This document shows, one piece after another, positions 1 to 6,054 of a stretch of DNA of 6,231 nucleotides. The notes below the pieces were generated by a model. That model was given only the letters and a program-made list of their open reading frames with translations, searched no databases and was not told where the DNA came from. How positions within the stretch are numbered: position 1 is the first letter of the stretch; each line of letters starts with the position of its first letter. The translations under genes and the position numbers were made by a program. Where the stretch lies: assembly GCA_913059105.1 (NCBI GenBank), contig CAJXRL010000165.1, positions 1-6,231 on the forward strand, read 5' to 3'. The stretch comes from an uncultured Flavobacteriales bacterium (lineage in GTDB: Bacteria > Bacteroidota > Bacteroidia > Flavobacteriales_E > Vicingaceae).

Positions 1-29
1 GTGGGCTCGGAGATGTGTATAAGAGACAG
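1..29 (+). other. Nextera/Tn5 sequencing adapter remnant (not genomic)
   Basis: Positions 11-29 are the 19-bp Tn5 mosaic end used in Nextera tagmentation, and positions 1-10 are the tail of the read-2 side adapter (GTGGGCTCGG). The same adapter occurs inverted at 6208-6231. This is library-preparation sequence left in the assembly and should be trimmed; genomic sequence starts at about position 30. Confidence 0.97.
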
Positions 30-59
30 TCATTAGATCATTGCGGGTAACGTGCAGTA

Positions 60-458
60 TTATTCTACCCAAATTCGATCTTCTCCTTTAAATTCTGGAG
101 ATTGTATAGATAATACTTCGAATGGCTCAAACGAATTAACTTTAACAGAGTGCACCGTTTTAGGAGGAATAACAATTAAATCACCTGGTTTAACTTTTAA
201 CGTTGAATCGCCTAGTTGGAGAATAGCTGTTCCACTTACCACGTAAATGTGTTCCGTATGTTAGGCATGGTAATGCGGTTTTACTTCATTTTTGACTCTA
301 ATCAAGAATGAACTGCAATTTGAATCAGAAGCAATGGGAATTGTGTTTTTTGCCCAGAAACTTAGATCATTGAAAGTTTTTAAAACTTCAAAGTTTGATT
401 GAGCATCAACTCGCGTAATTGCGGAAAGCAAAAAAATACAAAGTAAAATATTTTTCAT
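60..458 (-). pseudogene. Secreted small cupin-domain protein, interrupted by an in-frame TAA
   Basis: This 133-codon frame starts at ATG 458 and ends at TAA 62-60, with one internal TAA at 263-261 (codon 66). Residues 1-19 look like a signal peptide (hydrophobic LLCIFLLSAI, cleavage near VDA-Q), so the product would be periplasmic or secreted. Both cupin motifs are visible across the stop. Motif 1 has H62 and H64, then E69, then G76, fitting HxH(x)4E(x)6G, the metal-binding set. Motif 2 has G92, P98 and H103. The stop falls in the x4 spacer of motif 1, and the frame is the same on both sides, so this is one nonsense substitution and not a frameshift. Replacing it with Lys, Glu or Gln would restore a full single-domain cupin. 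It could be a real pseudogene or a base error, since it lies only about 230 bp from the adapter-bearing end. It sits 47 bp after fmt on the same strand. The substrate is unknown; small secreted cupins are functionally diverse. Confidence 0.8.
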
Positions 459-505
459 TCTTTAGGTCAATTAGTTAAAGCGATGCATATTACCGATTAT
501 TAAAG

Positions 506-1459
506 TTAAATCTTTTTGAAAGAATAGTCTTCAAAATTGAAGCCATTGAGTAAATCTTTCACTGGCATTCTTTTCTTTCCTTCAACTTGAATATCAGTTA
601 GTTTTAAGTTGTTATCCTTAGTTCCGATAAAGATTTCTTTGTCCTCAATTTTTAGCATTCCTAATGAGAGATTGTTTTCATGTAACATCTCAACTGCAAA
701 TATTTTTATGTTTACCGCCTTTCCATTATTATTGTTGAATAACGTAGACCAAGCAGTAGGGAAGGGGCTCAATCCTCTCACTAAACGATCAATATCGATA
801 GCAGACGTGGACCAATCAACTTTACAATCATTTTTGTAAATTTTAGGCGCTTCTTTGCTTTCAATTTCTTGTTGTGCAATCGTTTTAACGTTATTATTTT
901 CAATGCTTTCTACAGTTTTGACTACCAATCCACTCCCAATGTTCATCAATTTATCATGAAGAGTCCCAGCAGTTTCATCCATATTTATTGAAACTTTCTC
1001 TTGAAAAATTAAATCTCCTGTATCAATCTTGTGCTTTAAAAAAAAGGTAGTAACACCTGTTTCTTTCTCACCATTAATGATGGCCCAATTAATAGGAGCA
1101 GCTCCCCGGTAATTTGGAAGCAACGAGGCATGAAGATTGAATGTTCCATACTTCGGCATATTCCAAACAACTTCTGGCATCATTCTAAAGGCAACTACAA
1201 TTTGTAAGTCAGCTTTATAGCTCTTTAAGTTAGAAATAAAGTCTGCATTTTTTAAATTTGTAGGCTGTAATACAGGAATGTTTTGTTTTAAAGCATATTT
1301 TTTTACTGCAGATTCGCTTATTTTTTGGCCTCTACCAGACTTTCGGTCAGGAGCTGTAATAACTGCAACAACATTTTTATTAGCTTTAATTAAAGCATTC
1401 AAACTTTCCACCGCAAAATCTGGTGTCCCAATAAAAATTATTCTTAAGTCATTTATCAT
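506..1459 (-). CDS. fmt: Methionyl-tRNA formyltransferase
   Basis: Fmt transfers the formyl group from 10-formyl-tetrahydrofolate to the amino group of Met on initiator tRNA, in the cytoplasm, so that initiation can use fMet-tRNA. The product is 317 aa, close to the 315 aa of E. coli Fmt. The N-terminal Rossmann-like formyltransferase domain begins with IIFIGTPDFAVESL. It is followed by the PDRKSGRG loop (about residues 37-44) that contacts the tRNA acceptor stem. The catalytic segment NLHASLLPNYRGAAPINWA holds N108 and H110, and DTGD begins with D146; together these are the catalytic triad. The C-terminal OB-like domain covers roughly residues 205-317. I start at ATG 1459: it makes an ATGA overlap with the upstream MATE gene and gives the family-normal N-terminus. 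An upstream TTG at 1477 would add only six residues and overlap that gene by 22 bp. It is last of the ATGA-coupled genes. Confidence 0.96.
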   Translation of the reverse strand: MINDLRIIFIGTPDFAVESLNALIKANKNVVAVITAPDRKSGRGQKISESAVKKYALKQNIPVLQPTNLKNADFISNLKSYKADLQIVVAFRMMPEVVWNMPKYGTFNLHASLLPNYRGAAPINWAIINGEKETGVTTFFLKHKIDTGDLIFQEKVSINMDETAGTLHDKLMNIGSGLVVKTVESIENNNVKTIAQQEIESKEAPKIYKNDCKVDWSTSAIDIDRLVRGLSPFPTAWSTLFNNNNGKAVNIKIFAVEMLHENNLSLGMLKIEDKEIFIGTKDNNLKLTDIQVEGKKRMPVKDLLNGFNFEDYSFKKI

Positions 1460-2787
1460 ATTACGCTGTTTTTCCAATTCCCAAATTTTAAGTACAAAAT
1501 TGATAATGTTCCCATAAAGCTGAAATAAATAAATTCAGAACACCAAACGCTAGCCAACGATAAATCTAAGACCAAAGCGAATAGATAAGCAAAAGATAAG
1601 TAAATAGTAATACTTACAAATTCAATGCCTAAGGTAATTATCGTTTTACCTGTTCCGGTCACTGAAGAAAATGTAATAAATGCAATGCTAAAAAATAACA
1701 TAGCTCCACAAATTATTGGCAAGATTTTTACGGCTCCTTCAATTAAGTTAACATCATTGGTGTAAATAGAAGATACTTCTGATGGAAAAATTAAAAGTAT
1801 GGGTAAGAATATGGCTGTCGCAAGTATACTCATTACCACAATTCGTTTGATTAACAAAGGCACTTCTGCCATTCTTCTTTCTCCCATAACGTTGGATACT
1901 AGAGTGCTAGCTGCCGAGCTAAATCCGAATAAGGGAATCATAACCACCATGTAAATGCTCCTGGCAATGTGAGAGATAGCTAAATTGACTTCGCCAGTTT
2001 GTTCAATTATCATGAAAAAACTTAGCCATGTACATAGCGCCATGAAGTATTGAAGCATAATTGGAGCAGCAATTCTTAATATTTCCAGCTGCTTTTTCCA
2101 ATCAAAATCTAATTTCTGAAAAAGGTTGTATTTCTTGTAATTAGTTTTTACATACGTGAAGTAGGCAAAGTAGAGTAGTGCTGCAATCTCTGAAATAACC
2201 GAAGCTAGCGCCGCTCCTTTTATTCCTAGTTCTGGTAAACCTAGCTTTCCAAATATTAATAAATAATCCAGTACCACATTCACTCCAGCTTGAATAAAAG
2301 TGGCCTTAGTCAATACTTTTGTATTGGTAGTTCCCGTATAAAACGCTATAAACAAAAAATTAAAAAAGGCAAAGAACAGTCCATAACTTCGAACTGAAAG
2401 ATAATCGATAGAGGCTTGTAAAATGTTATCTGACGCGACAAGAGCTGACAGAATTTGGGGCATGAAAAGCTTTACAAAAGCGAAAAGCAATATTGAAATT
2501 GGTAATAAAAAGAACAAGCCTGAATTGAATAATTCCCCAATTTTATGGTGGTTTCCTTCACCATTTCTTCTACCAATTATAATTTGACAGCCAATGGTAA
2601 AACCAAAACCAATCATCATTAGAACCATGTAAAAAATTCCGGCATTTCCAGCTGCGCCAAGCTCTACCATTCCATACCGGCCTAAAAATGCCGTATCAGT
2701 TACGTTTACAATATTTTGCGCTACCCCGCTTAGAATTATGGGGTAGGATACTTTCCAAATATTTTTGTAATCTATGGCTTGATTCAT
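1456..2787 (-). CDS. MATE-family multidrug efflux antiporter
   Basis: This 443-aa integral inner-membrane protein has about 12 hydrophobic helices, the usual MATE size and topology. Proteins of this family export cationic drugs or metabolites in exchange for Na+ or H+. The two-lobed internal repeat is visible. Residues 15-75 (YPIILSGVAQNIVNVTDTAF, then LGAAGNAG, then a glycine-rich helix ending IGRRNGEG) resemble residues 241-305 (API at the start, then ISHIARSIYM, then SNVMGERR). The charged cytoplasmic linker between lobes is at about 214-236. D31 in TM1 and the segment DYLLIFG...LGIKGAALAS (174-196) are typical MATE features. The gene overlaps both neighbours by ATGA (with the methyltransferase at 2787-2784 and with fmt at 1459-1456). 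Substrate and coupling ion cannot be read from sequence, and I assign no NorM or DinF symbol. The link to translation genes is probably positional only. Confidence 0.93.
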   Translation of the reverse strand: MNQAIDYKNIWKVSYPIILSGVAQNIVNVTDTAFLGRYGMVELGAAGNAGIFYMVLMMIGFGFTIGCQIIIGRRNGEGNHHKIGELFNSGLFFLLPISILLFAFVKLFMPQILSALVASDNILQASIDYLSVRSYGLFFAFFNFLFIAFYTGTTNTKVLTKATFIQAGVNVVLDYLLIFGKLGLPELGIKGAALASVISEIAALLYFAYFTYVKTNYKKYNLFQKLDFDWKKQLEILRIAAPIMLQYFMALCTWLSFFMIIEQTGEVNLAISHIARSIYMVVMIPLFGFSSAASTLVSNVMGERRMAEVPLLIKRIVVMSILATAIFLPILLIFPSEVSSIYTNDVNLIEGAVKILPIICGAMLFFSIAFITFSSVTGTGKTIITLGIEFVSITIYLSFAYLFALVLDLSLASVWCSEFIYFSFMGTLSILYLKFGNWKNSVI

Positions 2788-3989
2788 TCTTCGATATAAA
2801 GAACTAGGCCTTTTAAATATTCTCCTTCAGGGTGGAAAATTGAAACTGGATGATCTGCGGGTTGAGAGAGATGATGTAATACTTTTACAGTCCTTCTAGC
2901 TTCAATAGCTGCCGCCATAATAGTATTCTCAAATAGCTTTCGGTCAACTACTTGACTGCATGAGAAAGTGAATAATACGCCTCCCTTTTTTATCATTGAG
3001 AATGCCTTTGCATTTAGTCTTTTGTACCCTTGAACAGCTTTATGTTGAGCGCTTTTGCTTTTTGCATAAGCAGGAGGGTCCAATATTATTGTATCGTAAA
3101 CTTCTTCTGTTTCGTTCAAATACTTTAAGGTATCTCTGGCAAAGCTTTGATGTATTTGGCAATCTTTAAAATTAATAGCAACATTCCTATCTGTTAAATC
3201 GATTGCTTTTTGTGAACTATCTACTGAATGAACCTCAGTTGCACCTGCAGCTATAGCATAAACGCTAAATCCACCAGAATAACAAAAAGTGTTTAGCACT
3301 TTTTTATTCTTAGAATACGTTTTTAACAATTCTCTATTGAATCGCTGATCAATGAAAAAACCCGTTTTCTGTCCTGTTATCCAATTAATTTCAAATTGCA
3401 AGTTGTTTTCCAAAACGATTTGTGGGCTTTCTGCTTCACCTAATAAATAGCCATCTTCTATACCTTTTTCTCCTTGTTTGTGAAGTGCTTTTTCACTTTT
3501 TGAATAAACAGCTGAAAGTTTGTCTCCAATAACTACTTTAAGCGCTTTTGCAATTTCAGGTAATGCCGTTGCAAAACCAGCGCTATGGGCTTGTACAACA
3601 GCTACACTGCCATATATGTCTACAACAAGTCCTGGCATTCCATCTCCCTCTGCATGTATGAGCCGATAGCAAGTCGTTGTTTTAGATTGTGTAAGTTGAA
3701 GTGTACTTCTAAGGTTAAAAGCACTTTGAATTTTTCTTTCCCAAAAATCGGCATTAACAGTGTCATTTTTGAATGACAGCATTCTTACTGCTATGCTTCC
3801 TTCCGCAAAATGACCAACTCCAAGTGTTTTCTCATTTTGATCCGTTACTTCCACCAAATCACCTTCACTTAAATCTTCTGCATCTTCATCCAACAAAATT
3901 TTGTCAATGGCGCCAGAAAAAACCCAAGGGTGCTTTCTTTTTAAACTTTCGCTTCTCTTAGGTTTTAATACTACTATAGGATAACTCAT
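2784..3989 (-). CDS. rlmI: Class I SAM-dependent rRNA (cytosine-C5-) methyltransferase, RlmI type
   Basis: This 401-aa protein has the full RlmI layout. An N-terminal PUA RNA-binding domain (about residues 1-75) opens with the typical LKRKHPWVFSGAI. A central domain leads to the family signature TGQKTGFFIDQR (205-216), followed by the Rossmann methyltransferase domain. SAM-binding motif I is VLNTFCYSGGF (231-241), with an acidic motif II in VDSS (256-259). Motif IV is DPPAYAK (304-310), and the SCS motif lies at 343-345, with C344 the likely catalytic or assisting cysteine. E. coli RlmI makes m5C1962 in 23S rRNA; the same target here is inference from family. The start ATG 3989 overlaps the TGA of the upstream secreted protein as ATGA, and its own TGA overlaps the MATE start the same way. 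Length and motifs appear intact. Confidence 0.92.
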   Translation of the reverse strand: MSYPIVVLKPKRSESLKRKHPWVFSGAIDKILLDEDAEDLSEGDLVEVTDQNEKTLGVGHFAEGSIAVRMLSFKNDTVNADFWERKIQSAFNLRSTLQLTQSKTTTCYRLIHAEGDGMPGLVVDIYGSVAVVQAHSAGFATALPEIAKALKVVIGDKLSAVYSKSEKALHKQGEKGIEDGYLLGEAESPQIVLENNLQFEINWITGQKTGFFIDQRFNRELLKTYSKNKKVLNTFCYSGGFSVYAIAAGATEVHSVDSSQKAIDLTDRNVAINFKDCQIHQSFARDTLKYLNETEEVYDTIILDPPAYAKSKSAQHKAVQGYKRLNAKAFSMIKKGGVLFTFSCSQVVDRKLFENTIMAAAIEARRTVKVLHHLSQPADHPVSIFHPEGEYLKGLVLYIEE

Positions 3990-4513
3990 CTTCTAAATTC
4001 TATCATCATTTCTCTTGGTCGAAGTCCCATTTGGAATTCTTGCATTCTGCGTTGATCTTCAATTATTCTTGTTTTCATCCGAGCTTCTTTCAAAATCTTT
4101 TTAGAAACAGGAGTATCAAAACGAATAGGAATTTTTTTATCTTTCGGTTTGTATTCTTCCTTTTTAGGTTTTGTAGCCTCTTCCGCTAAGTATTTGTAGT
4201 AAGCGTTTATTTTTTGAATTTTTTGTTGTTCTTCAATAATTTGTTCTTGTGGCAGTGCAGTGCTATCATTATACTGTCTCATAAGTCCATTGGGCTGTTT
4301 TCTAGTTCTGCTTTCTATTAAAACAAATTTTGCATTAATATACTTGATGGTTGCATAATTGAATCCTTTGTTCGCAGAGTTAGGCAACAAAGAATAGTCT
4401 AATTTCTCATTCGAATCAATGGTATCCCCTATAGAAGGATGCAAAGGATAGACATCTTGTGCTAAACAAAAAATAGAAAATAGAAGTAGAGTAGAGGCAA
4501 TTAAGTATCTCAT
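3986..4513 (-). CDS. Secreted/periplasmic protein of unknown function (175 aa)
   Basis: I do not recognise a family. Residues 1-18 form a classical signal peptide: MRY, then a hydrophobic run ending FCLA, with likely cleavage before Q19. The mature part begins with a short polar region (HPSIGDTIDSNEKLDYSLLP, 25-44), then an apparently folded stretch with aromatic and beta-prone residues (FNYATIKYINAKFVLIESR, 51-69). From about residue 85 onward it is strongly charged and helix-prone: QEQIIEEQQKIQKI, a Lys/Glu/Pro segment at 115-128, then KKILKEARMKTRIIEDQRR at 138-156, ending MMIEFRR. No Cys follows the signal, so it is not an obvious lipoprotein. It overlaps the rRNA methyltransferase start by ATGA, and its own ATG overlaps the stop of a 29-codon ORF. 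Co-transcription with translation genes says little about function in an exported protein. The ORF is probably real, given its signal peptide and tight packing. Confidence 0.85.
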   Translation of the reverse strand: MRYLIASTLLLFSIFCLAQDVYPLHPSIGDTIDSNEKLDYSLLPNSANKGFNYATIKYINAKFVLIESRTRKQPNGLMRQYNDSTALPQEQIIEEQQKIQKINAYYKYLAEEATKPKKEEYKPKDKKIPIRFDTPVSKKILKEARMKTRIIEDQRRMQEFQMGLRPREMMIEFRR

Positions 4514-4599
4514 AAAACTAGCTCATTATTTTGATGGCCTTCCGCTGCATCATTCTGGTTATAATTCTTATCATCAATTAACTGTTCAGTCATAATCAT
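4510..4599 (-). CDS. Candidate small ORF (29 aa), ATGA-coupled to the secreted protein
   Basis: The frame reads ATG ATT ATG ACT GAA CAG... and ends in TGA at 4512-4510, which overlaps the ATG (4513-4511) of the 175-aa gene. This is the same ATGA arrangement as at the next three junctions. The peptide is short, hydrophilic and acidic (MIMTEQLIDDKN at the start, HQNNELVL at the end), with no signal peptide and no family I can name. A second in-frame ATG at 4593 would give 27 aa. The frame stays open upstream to a TGA at 4710-4708, and a TTG at 4641 could add 14 residues (MVKLVTNIII...). No Shine-Dalgarno sequence precedes the ATG, as for most genes here. It could be a leader peptide coupling translation of the operon, a tiny standalone protein, the tail of a decayed gene, or chance. 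Confidence 0.45.
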   Translation of the reverse strand: MIMTEQLIDDKNYNQNDAAEGHQNNELVL

Positions 4600-4619
4600 T
4601 GACGTTTTAGCGATTATGA
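4590..4619 (-). promoter_or_regulatory. Candidate start-codon hairpin in the operon leader
   Basis: TCATAATC (4590-4597) and GATTATGA (4612-4619) are perfect 8-bp reverse complements separated by a 14-nt loop. On the minus-strand RNA the 3' arm begins at the G of the first ATG of the small ORF and contains the second ATG, so the hairpin could mask both start codons. The stem is AU-rich (two G:C pairs) and would be weak at moderate temperature. A regulatory role is inference only. Confidence 0.25.
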
Positions 4620-4628
4620 TATTTGTTA

Positions 4629-4636
4629 CAAGTTTA
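4629..4636 (-). promoter_or_regulatory. Possible Bacteroidota -7 promoter element
   Basis: The minus strand reads TAAACTTG, one mismatch from the Bacteroidota -7 consensus TAnnTTTG. It sits about 30 bp upstream of the small-ORF ATG and downstream of the rplT terminator, where a promoter for the second operon is expected. I find no convincing -33 TTTG at the right spacing, so the call is weak. Confidence 0.22.
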
Positions 4637-4749
4637 ACCAATATGTAATTATGAACGGAACCAGAATACAAGTAAAACGTTAAATTATAAATATTGAAAT
4701 ATTCAGCTCAACTTAGTTCCAGTTTAAAGAGTGGGGAATAGTTAGTAGC

Positions 4750-4784
4750 AAAAAAAACTCCTTCGCCCGAATGGGGAAGGAGTT
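4750..4784 (-). terminator. Rho-independent terminator after rplT
   Basis: On the minus strand a 9-bp stem, AACTCCTTC paired with GAAGGAGTT, continues after a one-base bulge into CCC/GGG closing a four-base ATTC loop. It runs directly into eight T residues (4757-4750). It begins 31 bp after the rplT stop codon and separates the thrS-infC-rpmI-rplT unit from the following operon. The stem and T-tract are textbook in form; no matching T-tract is present for the opposite strand. Confidence 0.93.
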
Positions 4785-4815
4785 CCTAAATAAGTTTAAT
4801 TACAGAGGTTGTGTT

Positions 4816-5160
4816 TTATTTTACTGCTTTTACGATTGCTTCGAATGCTTTCGAATCATTCATTGCTAGATCCGCTAATACTTTTCTATTCAATTGAATG
4901 TCTTTCTTAGCCATTTTTCCCATGAATTCTGAGTAAGACATATCATGTAATCTGGTAGCAGCGTTAATTCTTTGAATCCATAAACCTCTAAAGTTTCTTT
5001 TCTTCAATTTTCTACCTGTGTATGCATATACACCTGCTTTTTCTACTGCGTTTTTAGCAACAGTGTGGACATTTTTTCTTCTTCCGAAGTATCCTTTTGC
5101 CTGCTTGAGGACTTTTTTTCTACGAGCTTTTGCAGCTACTGAGTTTGTTGATTTAGGCAT
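4816..5160 (-). CDS. rplT: Large ribosomal subunit protein bL20
   Basis: bL20 binds 23S rRNA directly and is needed early in 50S assembly. The 114-aa product has the normal family length. Its Arg/Lys-rich N-terminal extension threads into rRNA (NSVAAKARRKKVLKQAKGYF at residues 6-25, then GRRKNVHTVAKNAVEKA). It is followed by the conserved block KKRNFRGLWIQRINAATR (53-70) and the globular C-terminal part (LNRKVLADLA, 90-99). The start ATG 5160 follows an A-rich stretch with no Shine-Dalgarno. A 99-bp gap separates it from rpmI, wider than the other spacings in the operon. I see only weak inverted repeats there and no clear promoter or known L20 leader. In E. coli and Firmicutes L20 represses its own operon; whether that holds here is not visible. 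Confidence 0.98.
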   Translation of the reverse strand: MPKSTNSVAAKARRKKVLKQAKGYFGRRKNVHTVAKNAVEKAGVYAYTGRKLKKRNFRGLWIQRINAATRLHDMSYSEFMGKMAKKDIQLNRKVLADLAMNDSKAFEAIVKAVK

Positions 5161-5259
5161 TTTCTTTTCGTTTTTTGGAGTATCGCGGTTAGTTTATAAC
5201 ACTTGTAATTAACGATATTCCGGGTTTTGTTAAAATAATATTACGATAACCAGAAAGGT

Positions 5260-5457
5260 TTACTTCATGCACAATTGCAATTTAATGTTAGACTCATCGG
5301 CCTTGTGCACTAAAGTTGCTGCGGTTAAGTTTCTCTTTCTTTTTTTAGCTTTCTTGGTCAAAATGTGACTTTTAAAAGCATGCTTTCTTTTGATCTTTCC
5401 TGACCCCGTTATTTTGAAACGCTTTTTAGCGCTTGAGGTCGTTTTCATTTTTGGCAT
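5260..5457 (-). CDS. rpmI: Large ribosomal subunit protein bL35
   Basis: This is a 65-aa, very basic protein of the 50S subunit. It has the complete family pattern: MPKMKTTSSAKKRFKITGSG at the N-terminus, then KIKRKHAFKSHILTKKAKKRKRNL, in which the KSHILTKK-type segment is diagnostic. It ends a few residues past the conserved part (LQLCMK). The start ATG 5457 lies 28 bp after the infC stop in an AT-rich spacer without a Shine-Dalgarno sequence. Its place between infC and rplT is the conserved bacterial order, supporting coordinated expression of the two ribosomal proteins with IF3. Confidence 0.97.
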   Translation of the reverse strand: MPKMKTTSSAKKRFKITGSGKIKRKHAFKSHILTKKAKKRKRNLTAATLVHKADESNIKLQLCMK

Positions 5458-5485
5458 TTGTTCTTATATATTGAATTAAACTTAT

Positions 5486-6034
5486 TTACTTTTTCTTTTT
5501 TGGAGCAATCATCATAATCATTCGCTTCCCTTCCATTTTTGGCATTGATTCTACTGTTGCTATTTCCTCAAGTGCTTGCGCAAATTTTAACAATAATATC
5601 TGACCTTTATCTTTAAACAGAATAGATCGACCTTTAAAGAATACATAAGATTTTATCTTAGATCCTTCAGCAATGAATTTTTGGGCATGTTTTAGCTTAA
5701 ACTCATAATCATGGTCATCCGTATTCGGTCCGAAACGAATTTCTTTGATTACCACTTTCACCGCTTTCGCCTTCATTTCTTTCTGGCGCTTCTTCTGTTC
5801 GTACAAGAATTTCTTGTAATCGATAATTTTAACTACCGGTGGAGAAGCATTGGGTGAAATTTCTACCAAATCTAATTCGGCGTCTTGAGCAAACTGCAAA
5901 GCAGCTTGAATGGAATAAACCCCTTGTTCTATTCCTTCTCCAACTACTCTAACTTCTCTAGCAGAAATTTTTTCGTTGATTTTGTGTGGATCTTCTTTCC
6001 TTACAAATCTTCTGGGGCGCTGTTGTCGTGCTAT
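5486..6034 (-). CDS. infC: Translation initiation factor IF-3, starting at an ATA codon
   Basis: IF3 binds the 30S subunit, blocks premature 50S joining, and checks initiator tRNA and start codon. The frame gives 182 aa, matching E. coli IF3 (180 aa). The N-terminal domain follows a basic arm (ARQQRPRRFVRKEDPHKINE, residues 2-21) and includes LDLVEISPNASPP. A Lys-rich linker helix spans about 72-90 (YKKFLYEQKKRQKEMKAK). The C-terminal domain has KEIRFGPNTDDHDYEFKLKH (97-116), FKGRSILF and MEGKRM. Between the in-frame TAG at 6049-6047 and codon 46 there is no ATG, GTG or TTG. The first normal candidate, TTG at 5899, would delete half of the N-domain. The ATA at 6034-6032 lies 8 nt after a perfect AGGAGG and is the only start giving a complete protein. 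Rare infC start codons are known (AUU in E. coli, the basis of IF3 autoregulation). It follows thrS by 20 bp. Confidence 0.93.
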   Translation of the reverse strand: MARQQRPRRFVRKEDPHKINEKISAREVRVVGEGIEQGVYSIQAALQFAQDAELDLVEISPNASPPVVKIIDYKKFLYEQKKRQKEMKAKAVKVVIKEIRFGPNTDDHDYEFKLKHAQKFIAEGSKIKSYVFFKGRSILFKDKGQILLLKFAQALEEIATVESMPKMEGKRMIMMIAPKKKK

Positions 6035-6042
6035 CTCTTGGT

Positions 6043-6048
6043 CCTCCT
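6043..6048 (-). promoter_or_regulatory. Strong Shine-Dalgarno sequence of infC
   Basis: The minus strand reads AGGAGG, a perfect core Shine-Dalgarno, 8 nt before the ATA codon at 6034. It decides the infC start. It also stands out because rpmI and rplT in the same operon, and the coupled genes downstream, have A-rich upstream sequences without such a motif, as is usual in Bacteroidota. Confidence 0.85.
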
Positions 6049-6054
6049 AATTAA

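Larger units (their letters stand above)
4552..4667. repeat. Inverted repeat with 9-bp perfect arms flanking the small-ORF start
   Basis: ATTCTGGTT at 4552-4560 and AACCAGAAT at 4659-4667 are perfect reverse complements about 98 bp apart, enclosing the 5' part of the small ORF and the shorter hairpin at 4590-4619. In the minus-strand transcript the arms could pair into a long-range stem. The spacing is large, so chance is a realistic alternative. Apart from these arms, the inner hairpin and the terminator, I see nothing definite in the rest of the 4600-4815 gap. Confidence 0.3.

Noticed and set aside
261..263. Programmed readthrough or stop-codon recoding in the cupin gene
   Set aside because: TAA is used as a genuine stop by several genes in the window, and no recoding signal is visible; mutation or base error is simpler.
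609..839. Plus-strand open frames (609-839, 1278-1517, 3585-3776, 3773-3961, 5018-5212, 52-246)
   Set aside because: All lie antisense to well-supported genes, show no domain or credible start context, and their compositions look like reverse-complement shadows.
1460..1477. Upstream TTG start for fmt adding MEKQRN
   Set aside because: The ATG at 1459 gives the normal Fmt N-terminus and the same ATGA overlap as the neighbouring genes; the TTG version lacks support.
5161..5259. L20 autoregulatory leader or internal promoter between rpmI and rplT
   Set aside because: Only short, imperfect inverted repeats and no clear TAnnTTTG element are visible; known L20 leaders lie upstream of infC or rpmI in other phyla.
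5486..5899. infC as a 137-aa protein starting at TTG
   Set aside because: It would lack the first 45 residues, which clearly encode the conserved IF3 basic arm and the beginning of the N-domain.
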